Shown in pieces: positions 34,265 through 44,213 of a stretch of DNA of 64,000 nt. A program made the position numbers and the translations under genes. The notes under the pieces are model-generated. The model did no database searches. It saw nothing but the letters and a program-made list of their open reading frames with translations, and was not told the origin of the DNA. Location of the stretch: contig NZ_BMMU01000010.1 of assembly GCF_014646095.1 (NCBI RefSeq), forward strand, positions 95,760 through 159,759, given 5' to 3'. This DNA is from Streptomyces lacrimifluminis (GTDB taxonomy: Bacteria > Actinomycetota > Actinomycetes > Streptomycetales > Streptomycetaceae). Position 1 is the first letter of the stretch. The number at the start of each line of letters is the position of its first letter.

Positions 34265-35983
34265 ATGGGGACCGAGGGGGAGAGCTTCCGACTGATCGCC
34301 GGGCGGTACCGCCTGGAGACGAGGCTCGGCCGTGGCGGTATGGGTGTCGTCTGGCGGGCGACGGACCAGCTGCTCGAACGGCGGGTCGCGGTCAAGGAGT
34401 TGACGCAGGACACCTCCCTCGCGACGGACGAGGCCCGGCTGCGGCGCGACCGCAGCCTGCGCGAGGCGCGTGCGGTCGCCCAGTTGCACCACCCGCACAT
34501 CATCGTCGTGCACGACGTCGTCGAGGATGACGAACGCCCGTACATCGTCATGGAGTTGATCGACGGCGGCTCGCTCGCCGACCGGATCTCCCGGCGCGGC
34601 CCCGTCGACGCCGACGAGGCCGCCCGGATCGGCATCGCCCTGCTCGGCGCCCTGGGTACGGCGCATGCCGCCGGCGTCCTGCACCGGGACGTCAAGCCCG
34701 CGAACGTGCTCCTTGAGGACGCCACCGACCGGATCGTCCTCACCGACTTCGGCATCGCCCAGGTCGCGGGCGCGACGACGCTCACCGAGAGCGGCTCCTT
34801 CGTGGGCTCGCCCGAGTACACCGCGCCCGAGCGGATGTCGGGGGTCAGGACCGGGCCGGAGTCCGACCTGTGGTCGCTCGGCGCGCTGCTCTGCACGGCC
34901 CTGAGCGGTGAATCACCGTTCAGGCGTGACTCGTTGGGCGGCATCCTGCACGCCGTCGTGATCGACGAGGTAAGGCCACCGGCGCAGGCCGCGCCGCTTC
35001 TGCCCGTCGTCCGGGGCCTCCTGGAGCGCGATCCGGAGCGGCGCCTCGACGCGGCGGAGGCGGAACGGATGCTGCGGGCGTTCCGGGCGACCGGGCGTAC
35101 CCCGAAACTGTCGGCCGCGTACACGCCGGGCCGGCAGCAGAGCCAGCGACGCGAGGAATCCGGCGGCCGGGAGGCGACGCCGACGATCTCGCTCCGCAAG
35201 GCCTCCTCCCGCAATGCTTCCTCCCGTACGGCGGACCAGTCGCCGCGGGCCTCGGGGCGGGCCGCGCTCATCGCCGCGGTGCTGGTCGCGGCGCTGGCCG
35301 GGGCCGGGGTGTCCGCGGCGGCGCTGCTGCTGAACTCGGAGGACGGCGGGGGCGGCACGCCGAAGGACACGGCGACGGCGACGGTGTCGGCAACGGGGTC
35401 GGGGGCGACAGAGGTGTCGCCCAGCAGAACGGGGGTGGCACCCGGTACGGCAGGGGGGTCGCCCGTTACGTCGACGGTGTCGCCCGGTGCGACCGAGGGA
35501 ACGCGGGGCACTGCCGGGCCGTCCCCTTCTGCCCCGACCGCTCCCTCCGGCTACCGCCTCGCCCACGACCCGCGCGGTTTCTCGCTCGCCGTCCCGGACG
35601 GCTTCACGCGTTCCGAGCAGAAGGAGCGCGTCTTCTATGTTTCACCGGGGGAGACTTTCCGCCTCGGGATCAAGATCCTCGACCCTCAACCGGGGGGCCC
35701 GCTCGCGGTGATGGAGCGGGCGGACGCCAACGGGTCCTCCACGAACCCGGGTTACCGCGACGGGCGGGTCACCGCGACCGTGCACGCCCAACAGGTCGCT
35801 GCACTATGGGAGTTCACCTGGGACGGCTTCAGTGCGGCCGAGGGGCCACGGCACACCTATGACCTGTGCTGGGAGGAGGGCGGGCGGATGTACGACGTGT
35901 GGGTGTCGGCGCCCGTCGGCAAGGTGCGGGAGGCGAAGGAGTATTTCGATGTCGCCCTGGACACCTTCGTCACGGCCGGCTGA
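34265..35983 (+). CDS. Membrane Ser/Thr protein kinase, cluster member 4
   Basis: A 572-aa transmembrane kinase. LGRGGMGVVW, VAVKEL, HRDVKPANVLL, DFGIAQ and VGSPEYTAPERM show an active domain in about residues 15-275. A transmembrane helix (ALIAAVLVAALAGAGVSAAA, about 338-357) and a Thr/Ser/Gly-rich linker lead to the shared external domain (DPRGFSLAVPDGFTRSEQ). The ATG at 34265 is preferred over ATGs at 34253 and 34256. The previous kinase ends 95 bases upstream, so a common operon is likely. Confidence 0.93.
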   Translation: MGTEGESFRLIAGRYRLETRLGRGGMGVVWRATDQLLERRVAVKELTQDTSLATDEARLRRDRSLREARAVAQLHHPHIIVVHDVVEDDERPYIVMELIDGGSLADRISRRGPVDADEAARIGIALLGALGTAHAAGVLHRDVKPANVLLEDATDRIVLTDFGIAQVAGATTLTESGSFVGSPEYTAPERMSGVRTGPESDLWSLGALLCTALSGESPFRRDSLGGILHAVVIDEVRPPAQAAPLLPVVRGLLERDPERRLDAAEAERMLRAFRATGRTPKLSAAYTPGRQQSQRREESGGREATPTISLRKASSRNASSRTADQSPRASGRAALIAAVLVAALAGAGVSAAALLLNSEDGGGGTPKDTATATVSATGSGATEVSPSRTGVAPGTAGGSPVTSTVSPGATEGTRGTAGPSPSAPTAPSGYRLAHDPRGFSLAVPDGFTRSEQKERVFYVSPGETFRLGIKILDPQPGGPLAVMERADANGSSTNPGYRDGRVTATVHAQQVAALWEFTWDGFSAAEGPRHTYDLCWEEGGRMYDVWVSAPVGKVREAKEYFDVALDTFVTAG

Positions 35984-36025
35984 CCGGAAAGCAACGGAAA
36001 GCGACAAAGTGATGGGGTGGCGATT

Positions 36026-36973
36026 TCACAAGCGGACAGCCGCCCTGACAAGTCCCCTTTTCCCGGTCCTGCCCACCCGCAGGGCGAACCCCCCGCCGGG
36101 ACGGGAAGCCGCCTTCGCGTACCAAAGCCCGCTACGGCGCCACCACTTGACCGCGCCCAGACCTTTCGGTAGCGGCGGCAAAGGCAACACCCTCTCCCCG
36201 AGCCGGAGTTCACCGCTCCACACGCCCGGCCCCAGCTCGGCGACGGGCACCTGGACGCTGAACTGCTCGCCGTGCGGGGGCCGTACGGCGGTGAAGACCA
36301 CCGTGGTGCCCGGCTCCTCCTCGTTGCGCAGGTGCACGGTCAGCGCCCCGCGCGGGTACGCGCCGAGCGTGCAGCGGCCGGTGATCAGCAGCTCGGTGGG
36401 CCGGCCGGCGTGCCAGCGGACGTCCCCGAACGTGATCCGCTTCAGCACCGGATGCTTCCGCTCGCCGAGATCGATCGTGTAGTTGCCGTACGGGACGGTG
36501 GTGTAGAGGGTGACGGCACGCCGGCCGCGTACGGTCTCCGTGATCCGTACGTCGGGACGGCCGGGCAGCCGGTCGGCCCGGCTGCTGCCTATGCGCACCT
36601 CGCGGGTGAGCCCCTGGGCGCCGACGGCGAGGGAGATGTCCCACAGCCCGTCGTCGAGGGGCGATCCGTCGGCGACGGAGTCGATGTCGAAGGCGGCCTC
36701 GAATCCGGCCCTCTCGTACGAGTACTGCCCCTCGTCCTCCTCGGCGCCGACGCACGGGGACGCGGTGTGGGCGACGGGCAGCCGGTACTCGGTTCCCGAC
36801 TCCCGCTCACGCAGGACGAGCTCGGTGGTGATGTCGTGCGTCTCCACCCGGCGCAGATACGCGTACCCGGCCAACCGCACCCGGGTGCCGCGCAGTTCGG
36901 CCCGTGAGACGTGATGACGTATCTCTGTTTCGTGCTGTCTCAGAGAATTCGTTTCGGGCACGGTCATCGTCAC
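36026..36973 (-). CDS. Conserved hypothetical protein, transferase-associated beta domain
   Basis: A 315-aa protein without membrane segments or signal peptide. It is rich in beta-strand-like stretches (RVRLAGYAYLRRVETHDITT, then LVLRERESGTEYRLPV, DDGLWDISLAVGAQGLTREV). It ends with a small basic segment (KWWRRSGLWYAKAASR). Similar domains accompany CDP-glycerol/teichoic-acid transferases in actinomycetes; that link is from memory and no catalytic motif is seen. It is oriented against the kinases on both sides, so it interrupts the operon. Confidence 0.6.
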   Translation of the reverse strand: MTMTVPETNSLRQHETEIRHHVSRAELRGTRVRLAGYAYLRRVETHDITTELVLRERESGTEYRLPVAHTASPCVGAEEDEGQYSYERAGFEAAFDIDSVADGSPLDDGLWDISLAVGAQGLTREVRIGSSRADRLPGRPDVRITETVRGRRAVTLYTTVPYGNYTIDLGERKHPVLKRITFGDVRWHAGRPTELLITGRCTLGAYPRGALTVHLRNEEEPGTTVVFTAVRPPHGEQFSVQVPVAELGPGVWSGELRLGERVLPLPPLPKGLGAVKWWRRSGLWYAKAASRPGGGFALRVGRTGKRGLVRAAVRL

Positions 36974-37186
36974 GCTCTCCCAACAGTGCGAAATGTGAAG
37001 TGCGAATGCGCGCGCCGTAATCGGGTATGCGTGGCGACTGGCTCGTGAAGATACCGTGACCCGATCGTGTCTTCAAGGTAAGAGCGCCGTGATCATCCTG
37101 CTCAGCGAGGTGAGCCGGGTCACCCTGGAAACGCGCTTGGTCCCGCCTGTGAGCAGGCTGAATACGAACTCTGCTAAAACGTCGAC

Positions 37187-38689
37187 ATGGACCTGGGTAC
37201 CGGCGTGGGCAACGAGCTGTTCGGGCGTGCGCACGCCCGGCAGCGCTGGGCGGCGCGCGGTGCGCTCGGAGCCGCCGGGCTGGCCGTGCTGCTGCCGATC
37301 GGCTACTCGGGCATGGGCAGCCTGCTGCTCGGGGTGTTCGGTGTGGGCGGGGCGGTGCTCACCGCCGCCGGCCTGTGGTGGGCGCTCGCCCGGCGCGGCC
37401 TCGTGCGGGGCGTCGGAGCGGTGCTCGCCGTCGCCACACCCATCGCCGTTGTCGTCCTCTTCGCCGCCGCCAACCTGCTGGGGCCGGCGATCGCCTCCCT
37501 GGCCCTGTGGGTCGCCGCCCTGTGGGCCGGAAAGTTCGCGCTGAGCAGCACCAGGTCCCACGTCCTGGCGGTCCCCGAGTACGAGTCGCCCGCGCCCCTG
37601 CGGCCCTTCCTCCTCATGAACCCGCGCTCCGGCGACGGAAAGGTCGAGCGTTTCCGGCTGCGTCAGAAGGCGGAGCTGCTGGGCGCCCGCGTGTACCTGC
37701 TCAACTCCGACAGACCAGAACCCGAGGATGTCGTCGCCCTGGCCCGGGAGGCGGTCGCGGCGGGCGCGGATCTGCTCGGCGTGGCCGGCGGCGACGGCAC
37801 CCAGGCCCTCGTCGCGGGTGTCGCCGCCGAACACGGCCTGCCCTTCCTGGTCGTGGCCGCCGGTACGCGCAACCACTTCGCCATGGACCTCGGCCTCGAC
37901 CGCGACGACCCGGCGGCCTGCCTCGACGCCCTCACGGACGCGGGCGGGGTCGAGCTGAAGGTGGACCTCGGCTTCCTCGACAGCGGCATCGACGGTGTCG
38001 GCGGCGCAGACGACGCCGGTACGGCGGACAGCCGCCCCTTCGTCAACAACGCCTCCTTCGGCGCGTACGCCTCGATCGTGCAGAGCCCCGCCTACCGCGA
38101 CGACAAGGTCGGCACCACCCTGGGGCTGCTGCCCGAGCTGCTCACGTTCGAACGCGGCCCGACACTGACCGCCCGGGCCTACCCCCAGGCGCGGACGGAG
38201 CCGGGGGAGACGGTCATCCACGCGCCGCAGGCCGTGCTGGTCAGCAACAACCCGTACCGCATGGACGACCTCGCCGGCCTCGGCCGCCGCGAGCGCCTGG
38301 ACGCCGGACTCCTCGGGGTGCTCGGCATCAAGGTCGAGGACGCGGCCCAGGCCGCCGAACTGCTGCTCGGCCGGTACGCCACCGGCATGACCGTCGTCAC
38401 CGCCCACGAGGTCGTCGTCGACGCGGACCTGCCCGAGATCGAGGTCGGTCTTGACGGCGAGGCACTCGTCCTGCCCACCCCCGTCCGCTGCCGCGTCGAA
38501 CCGGGCGCCCTGCGCGTCCGCGTCCCCCGCAACCGGCCGGGGGTGCCCGCCCCGACGCCCCCCATGGACTGGCGGCGGCTGCGCAAACTGGCGGCGACGG
38601 TCGGCCGTACGGCACTGCCCCGCCGTACGACGGACGCCCTGGACCGGCGTCGACAAGCATCGGCCTCGCAGGGTAGGGATGGGACATGA
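37187..38689 (+). CDS. Diacylglycerol kinase-like lipid kinase with N-terminal membrane domain
   Basis: A 500-aa protein. About 115 N-terminal residues form four hydrophobic helices (RGALGAAGLAVLLPIGYSGM and following). The DAGK catalytic domain then starts at FLLMNPRSGDGKVERF and has the glycine-rich GVAGGDGTQALVAGVA and VVAAGTRNHFAMDLGLD. Such enzymes phosphorylate diacylglycerol or related lipids, recycling lipid from teichoic-acid or phospholipid turnover. Its last four bases overlap the start of kinase 5 (ATGA), coupling it to the kinase operon and linking it to envelope signalling. Confidence 0.88.
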   Translation: MDLGTGVGNELFGRAHARQRWAARGALGAAGLAVLLPIGYSGMGSLLLGVFGVGGAVLTAAGLWWALARRGLVRGVGAVLAVATPIAVVVLFAAANLLGPAIASLALWVAALWAGKFALSSTRSHVLAVPEYESPAPLRPFLLMNPRSGDGKVERFRLRQKAELLGARVYLLNSDRPEPEDVVALAREAVAAGADLLGVAGGDGTQALVAGVAAEHGLPFLVVAAGTRNHFAMDLGLDRDDPAACLDALTDAGGVELKVDLGFLDSGIDGVGGADDAGTADSRPFVNNASFGAYASIVQSPAYRDDKVGTTLGLLPELLTFERGPTLTARAYPQARTEPGETVIHAPQAVLVSNNPYRMDDLAGLGRRERLDAGLLGVLGIKVEDAAQAAELLLGRYATGMTVVTAHEVVVDADLPEIEVGLDGEALVLPTPVRCRVEPGALRVRVPRNRPGVPAPTPPMDWRRLRKLAATVGRTALPRRTTDALDRRRQASASQGRDGT

Positions 38690-40443
38690 GCAACGGCGGG
38701 GACGGCGGCGCGCACCAGGGTGGGGGGAACCGCAATGGGAGCGGCAAAGGTGACGAGGGGCGGCTGGTCGGTGGCCGGTACCGGCTGACCGAACGCATCG
38801 GTTCCGGCGGCATGGGCACCGTGTGGCGTGCCCAGGACGAACTCGTCGAGCGTGAGGTCGCCGTCAAGCAGCCGAGGCTGCCCGGGGACCCGCGGGACGC
38901 CGCTCACCAGCGGATCGCCCACCGCCTCCACCGGGAGGCACGGGCCGCCGCGCGCGTCGACCACCCCTCCGCCGTCTCCGTCCACGATGTCGTCGTCGAG
39001 GACGGACTCCCCTGGATCGTCATGGAGTTGGTGCGCGGCGAGTCGCTGCACGAGGTGCTCCAGCGTGGCGCCCTCAAGCCCGCCGAGTCCGCGCGCATCG
39101 GCCTCGCCGTGGTCGGCGCGCTGCGCGCCGCGCACTCCGTCGGGATCGTCCACCGGGACGTGAAACCCGCCAACGTGCTGCTCGGCCGGCATGGCCGGGT
39201 CGTCCTCACCGACTTCGGCATCGCCCACATCATGGGCGAGGAATCCCTCACGATGAGCGGCGAGTTCGTCGGCTCCCTCGAGTTCATCGCACCCGAGCGC
39301 ATGGCCGGCCGGGGCGCCGGACCGCCCTCCGACCTGTGGTCGCTCGGCGTGCTCCTGTACGCGGCCGTCGAGGGCTGGTCCCCCTTCCGCCGTACGACCG
39401 TGGAGTCCACGCTCGCCGCGATTCTCGCCGCCGAACCGGTCAAGCCCCAACAGGCCGGCCCACTCGGCCCGTTGCTCGTGCGGATGCTGGCGAAAAATCC
39501 TGCCGAGCGCCCCGACGTGGACGAGGTCACCGCCGCCCTGGAAGCGGTCGCCAAGGGCTGGCCGCTGCCGAAGGCGCCGGAGCGCGCCGAGTTGACGACG
39601 GCTCAGGAGCCGTCCGGGACAAAGGAGTTCGCGGACGACTCGGGAACGGTACGGCTGAAGGCCGAGGGTGTGACACCCGAGTCCGCGTCCGCCGCCGCTT
39701 CCGGGCCGGAGACGGTCGTACCCGGCGCATCGGTACCCGAGGCCGCCGTGCCCAAGCCCTCGCCCGAAACCCGCGCCACCTCGCTGCCCGCCGCGAAACC
39801 GCCGCGTCGCCGGCGTCCCCTGCGGCTGGTCCTCGCGGTTCTGGCCGGTGCCGTAGTGCTGGTGGCCGTGGGCATGCTGGTCCAAGGGGCATCCGTCGAG
39901 ACCGGCGGCGAGGACGCGGCGGTCGCGGCGGAGGAGGCGCGCGGCACCTCGGACGCAGAACCCACCCCGGAGCCCGAACCCACCCTGGACAACTGGCTGG
40001 CCCACGAGGAGAAGGACCTGAAGGCGGTCCTCGCCCTGCCCCGCCAGTACGTCCGTTTCCACGAGCAGGGCGATGCCGTCGACCAGCCCCGGATGGCGCT
40101 CTACGACAACGACGAGGCCATCCAGGTCCGCCTCACCCTGTGGGACAAGGCACCCCGTTCACCGCTGGGCCAGGCGAAGGAGGCCGCCGAGATCTGGTCG
40201 GGATACGGCGAGTCGACCACCCGGTACACCGACACGACCGTCGACGGTTACGAGGCCGTCCAGGCGGACACCGCCTACGAAACCGAGGGCAGGCTCGTCC
40301 GGGTCATGCAGGTGGAGATCCTGACCGACGACGCCAGGCTGTACGAGCTGCGCGTCGACATGCCCAAGGGGACGCCCGACGAGAAGCGGGGGATGGACGT
40401 CTTCAAGGGCGCGCGCGACCGGCTCGAAATCGACAGGAGCTGA
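38686..40443 (+). CDS. Membrane Ser/Thr protein kinase, cluster member 5
   Basis: A 585-aa transmembrane kinase starting at an ATG that overlaps the lipid-kinase stop. The kinase domain (about 28-295) has IGSGGMGTVW, VAVKQP, HRDVKPANVLL, DFGIAHI and VGSLEFIAPERM. A transmembrane helix (LRLVLAVLAGAVVLVAVGML, about 384-403) is followed by an external domain that diverges most from its sisters (LKAVLALPRQYVRFHEQ). It is the last gene of the cluster; 213 bp of non-coding DNA separate it from the aldehyde dehydrogenase. Confidence 0.93.
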   Translation: MSNGGDGGAHQGGGNRNGSGKGDEGRLVGGRYRLTERIGSGGMGTVWRAQDELVEREVAVKQPRLPGDPRDAAHQRIAHRLHREARAAARVDHPSAVSVHDVVVEDGLPWIVMELVRGESLHEVLQRGALKPAESARIGLAVVGALRAAHSVGIVHRDVKPANVLLGRHGRVVLTDFGIAHIMGEESLTMSGEFVGSLEFIAPERMAGRGAGPPSDLWSLGVLLYAAVEGWSPFRRTTVESTLAAILAAEPVKPQQAGPLGPLLVRMLAKNPAERPDVDEVTAALEAVAKGWPLPKAPERAELTTAQEPSGTKEFADDSGTVRLKAEGVTPESASAAASGPETVVPGASVPEAAVPKPSPETRATSLPAAKPPRRRRPLRLVLAVLAGAVVLVAVGMLVQGASVETGGEDAAVAAEEARGTSDAEPTPEPEPTLDNWLAHEEKDLKAVLALPRQYVRFHEQGDAVDQPRMALYDNDEAIQVRLTLWDKAPRSPLGQAKEAAEIWSGYGESTTRYTDTTVDGYEAVQADTAYETEGRLVRVMQVEILTDDARLYELRVDMPKGTPDEKRGMDVFKGARDRLEIDRS

Positions 40444-40656
40444 CTCCCGGCCGGCTCCCGGCCGCGGAAAAGTGACGCAATCCGCTGTCCGGGGCCGTAT
40501 CCGGGTGCGCGCGCGACGCCCAACGCCCTGATCAGCGGATTCGTTGCCAGCGCTCACTGGCGGCATGCCGCCGAGAGCCGACGCCGTGTGCGTACTCGGT
40601 GAATCCGGGTTACCCATGGGTACCCAAAGCCTCCGAGCCGTCATACCCTGCGGCTC

Positions 40657-42288
40657 ATGACGGACACGCAGGCCCCGGTACAGCCCGGCACCGACGCCCC
40701 CACCGGTACGAACCCCCTGGCACCCGCGCCCACAGGCGCCCGCACCGCCGCCGACGTGGTCACCCCCGAGCTGGTCGCCCAGCTCACCAAGGGTGTCGTC
40801 GGCTCCGGTCGCACCGCCAACCACACCCCGTTCACCGGCGAGAAGCTGGCCGACCTGCCCGAGTCCACCCCCGAGGACGTCGAGAAGGCGTACGCGCGGG
40901 CCCGCGTGGCCCAGGCCGTCTGGGAGCAGACCCCGGTACGGCAGCGCGCGGCCGTGCTGCTCCGCTTCCACGACCTGGTGCTGGCCCGCCAGGCCGAGGT
41001 GCTCGACCTCATCCAGCTGGAGACCGGCAAGGCCCGCCTGCACGCCCACGAGGAGGTACAGGCCGTCGCCGTGGCCGCCCGCCACTACGGCCGCATGGCC
41101 CCCAGGTACCTGAAGCCGAAGCGGCACGCGGGTGCGATGCCCACCCTCACCAAGGTCACCGAACTCCGCCACGCGCGCGGGGTGGTCGGTCAGATCGCCC
41201 CCTGGAACTACCCGCTGGAGCTGTCGGTCGGCGACGCGATCCCGGCCTTCGTCGCGGGCAACGCCGTCGTGATGAAGCCGGACACGGAGACCTGTCTGAC
41301 GGCTCTCTGGGCCCGGGACCTGCTCATCGAGGCGGGTCTGCCCGCCGATGTCTTCCAGGTCGTCCTCGGCGAGGGCCCGGTCATCGGCCCCGAGGTCGTC
41401 AGGCACGCCGACTACGTCTCCTTCACCGGCTCCACCCGAACCGGCCGCGAGGTCGCGCAGGGCGCCGCCGCGCGTCTGGTCGGCGTGTCGCTCGAACTCG
41501 GCGGCAAGAACGCCATGTTGGTCCTGGAGGACGCCGACATCGAGAAGGCGGCGGCGGGCGCGGTCCGGGCCTGCTTCTCCTCCGCCGGGCAACTCTGCAT
41601 CTCCATCGAGCGGTTGTACGTCCACGAGTCCATCGCGGACGCGTTCGTCGAGCGCTTCGCGGCCCGTACGAAGGCGATGCGGCTCGGCACGTCCCTGGCG
41701 TACGGCGCCGACATGGGCTCGCTGGTCGGTGAACGCCAGCTGGAGACGGTGACGAAGCACGTCGACGAGGCGGTAGCGAAGGGCGCGAAGGTCCTCGCGG
41801 GCGGCACTGCCCGGCCGGACATCGGCCCCTACTTCTACGAGCCGACCATCCTCGACGGCGTCGAGACCCCGATGGCCGTCTGCTCGGAGGAGACCTTCGG
41901 CCCGGTCGTCTCGATCTACCGCTTCAGGACGGACGACGAGGCGGTGGCCCTCGCCAACTCCACGCCGTACGGCCTGAACGCCTCCGTCTGGACGAGGAGC
42001 GCCGCCCGTGGCCGCGCCGTCGCGGCCCGCGTGCGCTGCGGCACGGTCAACGTCAACGAGGGCTACGCGTCCGCGTACGGCAGCGTCCAGTCGCCCATGG
42101 GCGGCATGAAGGACTCCGGCCTCGGCCGCCGCCACGGCTCCGAGGGCATCCTCAAGTACACCGAGGCCCAGACGATCGCCCAGCAGCGCCTGCTGCCGAT
42201 GGCCCCGGCCCTGGGCATGGACGACGAGAAGTACGCGGAGTTCATGAGCAGGAGCCTGCGGGTGATGAAGGCGCTCCGCCTGCGTTGA
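40657..42288 (+). CDS. Succinate-semialdehyde dehydrogenase (NADP+) type aldehyde dehydrogenase
   Basis: A 543-aa aldehyde dehydrogenase, somewhat longer than GabD because of an N-terminal Pro/Thr-rich leader. It has GQIAPWNYPLEL, FTGSTRTGREVAQ, the general-base Glu in LELGGKNAML and the nucleophile Cys in SSAGQLCISIERL, plus SEETFGPVVSIYRF. The family oxidises succinic semialdehyde to succinate, as in GABA degradation; no gabT is adjacent, so the exact substrate is inferred. It lies directly before the GMC oxidoreductase gene and both may form an operon. Confidence 0.88.
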   Translation: MTDTQAPVQPGTDAPTGTNPLAPAPTGARTAADVVTPELVAQLTKGVVGSGRTANHTPFTGEKLADLPESTPEDVEKAYARARVAQAVWEQTPVRQRAAVLLRFHDLVLARQAEVLDLIQLETGKARLHAHEEVQAVAVAARHYGRMAPRYLKPKRHAGAMPTLTKVTELRHARGVVGQIAPWNYPLELSVGDAIPAFVAGNAVVMKPDTETCLTALWARDLLIEAGLPADVFQVVLGEGPVIGPEVVRHADYVSFTGSTRTGREVAQGAAARLVGVSLELGGKNAMLVLEDADIEKAAAGAVRACFSSAGQLCISIERLYVHESIADAFVERFAARTKAMRLGTSLAYGADMGSLVGERQLETVTKHVDEAVAKGAKVLAGGTARPDIGPYFYEPTILDGVETPMAVCSEETFGPVVSIYRFRTDDEAVALANSTPYGLNASVWTRSAARGRAVAARVRCGTVNVNEGYASAYGSVQSPMGGMKDSGLGRRHGSEGILKYTEAQTIAQQRLLPMAPALGMDDEKYAEFMSRSLRVMKALRLR

Positions 42289-42352
42289 ACGCCCCCATCC
42301 GCGTCAACGGCTGAGCGCCGGGCAAGAGTTGTGTTCTCAACGAGGAGAGCAA

Positions 42353-44146
42353 GTGTCGTACGACAGCGATCACGACTACGACTATGACGTCGTCGTCGTC
42401 GGCTCCGGCTTCGGCGGCTCCGTCACCGCCCTGCGCCTGACCGAGAAGGGGTACCGGGTCGGCGTGCTGGAGGCGGGCCGCCGCTTCACGCGCGACACGC
42501 TCCCCAGGAACTCCTGGGACCTGAAGAACTATCTCTGGGCGCCCAGGCTCGGTATGTACGGCATCCAGCGCATCCATCTGCTGGGCAACGTGATGGTGTT
42601 GGCGGGCGCGGGTGTCGGCGGCGGTTCGCTGAACTACGCCAACACCCTCTACGTACCGCCGAAGCCGTTCTTCGACGATCCTCAGTGGGGAGACATCACG
42701 GACTGGCAGGGGGAGCTCCGTCCCTACTACGACCAGGCCCGGCGCATGCTCGGCGTACGGCTCAACCCGACGATGACCCCCTCCGACGTCCACCTCAGGG
42801 CGGCGGCCGAGCGGATGGGCGTCGGCGACACCTTTCACATGGCGCCGGTCGGTGTCTTCTTCGGAGACGGAGCGGACGGAGAGGGAGGGGAGCGCGCGGT
42901 GAAGGCGGCGCCCGGGGAGCAGGCCCCGGACCCCTACTTCGGCGGCGCCGGGCCCACGCGCAGGGCGTGCACCGAGTGCGGAGAGTGCATGACCGGCTGC
43001 CGGCACGGCGCGAAGAACACCCTCAACGAGAACTACCTCTACCTGGCCGAGAAGGCGGGCGCGGTCGTCCACCCCCTGACGACGGTCGTGTCCGTCACGG
43101 ACGACTCACGCGGCGGCTACGCGGTCGCCACGCTCCCCACTGACAGGAAGAAGAGCGGAGGACGCACCTTCACGGCCCGACGTGTCGTCCTCGCGGCCGG
43201 CACGTACGGCACCCAGACCCTGCTGCACCGGATGAAGGCGGGCGGTCAACTCCCGCGCCTCTCCGACCGGTTGGGCGAGCTGACCCGTACCAACTCGGAG
43301 GCGCTCGTCGGCGCCCAGACCGACGACCGCCGCTACCGCAGGGTGACGGGCGAGACGAAGGTCGACTTCACGCGCGGAGTCGCCATCACCTCCTCCATCC
43401 ACCCCGACGAGAACACCCACGTCGAACCGGTCCGCTACGGCAGGGGCTCGAACTCGATGGGAGGCCTGTCGATCCTCCAGGTTCCTTACGCGGAAGGGTC
43501 GTCGAGGGCCCTGGGCTGGCTGGCGAACGCTGCCCGCCATCCCCTCCTGGTCCTCCGCTCGATCTCCAACCGTCACTGGTCGGAGCGGACCATCATCGGC
43601 CTGGTGATGCAGTCCCTGGACAACTCCCTGACCACCTATCTGAAGCCGAAGGGCGCGGGCAAAGGCCTCCTGACGGCCCGTCAGGGACACGGCTCCCCCA
43701 ACCCCAAGCAGATCAGGGCGGCGACGGAGAGCGCCTCGGCCATCGCCGAGGAGATCAACGGCTTCGCCGGCAGCAACGTGGGCGAACTGATGGGCATGCC
43801 GCTGACCGCCCACTTCCTCGGCGGTTGTCCGATCGGCGACTCACGGGAGACGGGCGTGATCGACCCGTACCACCGCCTGTACGGCCACCCCGGTATCTCG
43901 GTGGTCGACGGCGCCGCGGTCTCCGCGAACCTGGGCGTCAACCCGTCCCTCACGATCACCGCTCAGGCCGAACGCGCGATGTCGTACTGGCCGAACAACG
44001 GCGAGGCGGACCCGCGTCCGGCCCAGGGCGCCGCGTACGAGCGTCTGCAGCCGGTCGAGCCGAAGGCGCCGGCGGTCCCGGCGGAGGCGTTCGGCGCGCT
44101 GCGCCTGCCGTTCCTGGGGATGCCGACGGTGCCGGAGAAGAAGTAA
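42353..44146 (+). CDS. GMC-family FAD oxidoreductase
   Basis: A 597-aa flavoprotein of the glucose-methanol-choline / cholesterol-oxidase family. The N-terminal FAD motif DVVVVGSGFGGSVTALRL is followed by GVGGGSLNYANTLY. A Cys-rich block, CTECGECMTGCRHGAKN (about 206-222), could bind an iron-sulfur cluster. The C-terminal HFLGGCPIGDS and VVDGAAVSANLGVNPSLTIT carry the usual active-site His/Asn region. No signal peptide, so it is cytoplasmic. GTG 42353 has GAGGAG ten bases upstream. The substrate is unknown, probably a sterol-like or alcohol compound. Confidence 0.88.
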   Translation: MSYDSDHDYDYDVVVVGSGFGGSVTALRLTEKGYRVGVLEAGRRFTRDTLPRNSWDLKNYLWAPRLGMYGIQRIHLLGNVMVLAGAGVGGGSLNYANTLYVPPKPFFDDPQWGDITDWQGELRPYYDQARRMLGVRLNPTMTPSDVHLRAAAERMGVGDTFHMAPVGVFFGDGADGEGGERAVKAAPGEQAPDPYFGGAGPTRRACTECGECMTGCRHGAKNTLNENYLYLAEKAGAVVHPLTTVVSVTDDSRGGYAVATLPTDRKKSGGRTFTARRVVLAAGTYGTQTLLHRMKAGGQLPRLSDRLGELTRTNSEALVGAQTDDRRYRRVTGETKVDFTRGVAITSSIHPDENTHVEPVRYGRGSNSMGGLSILQVPYAEGSSRALGWLANAARHPLLVLRSISNRHWSERTIIGLVMQSLDNSLTTYLKPKGAGKGLLTARQGHGSPNPKQIRAATESASAIAEEINGFAGSNVGELMGMPLTAHFLGGCPIGDSRETGVIDPYHRLYGHPGISVVDGAAVSANLGVNPSLTITAQAERAMSYWPNNGEADPRPAQGAAYERLQPVEPKAPAVPAEAFGALRLPFLGMPTVPEKK

Positions 44147-44213
44147 CGGACGGGCGCCGAACCGCACAAGGAGACCGGGAGCAAGGAGACCGGGAGTGGA
44201 GAGACCGAAAACA

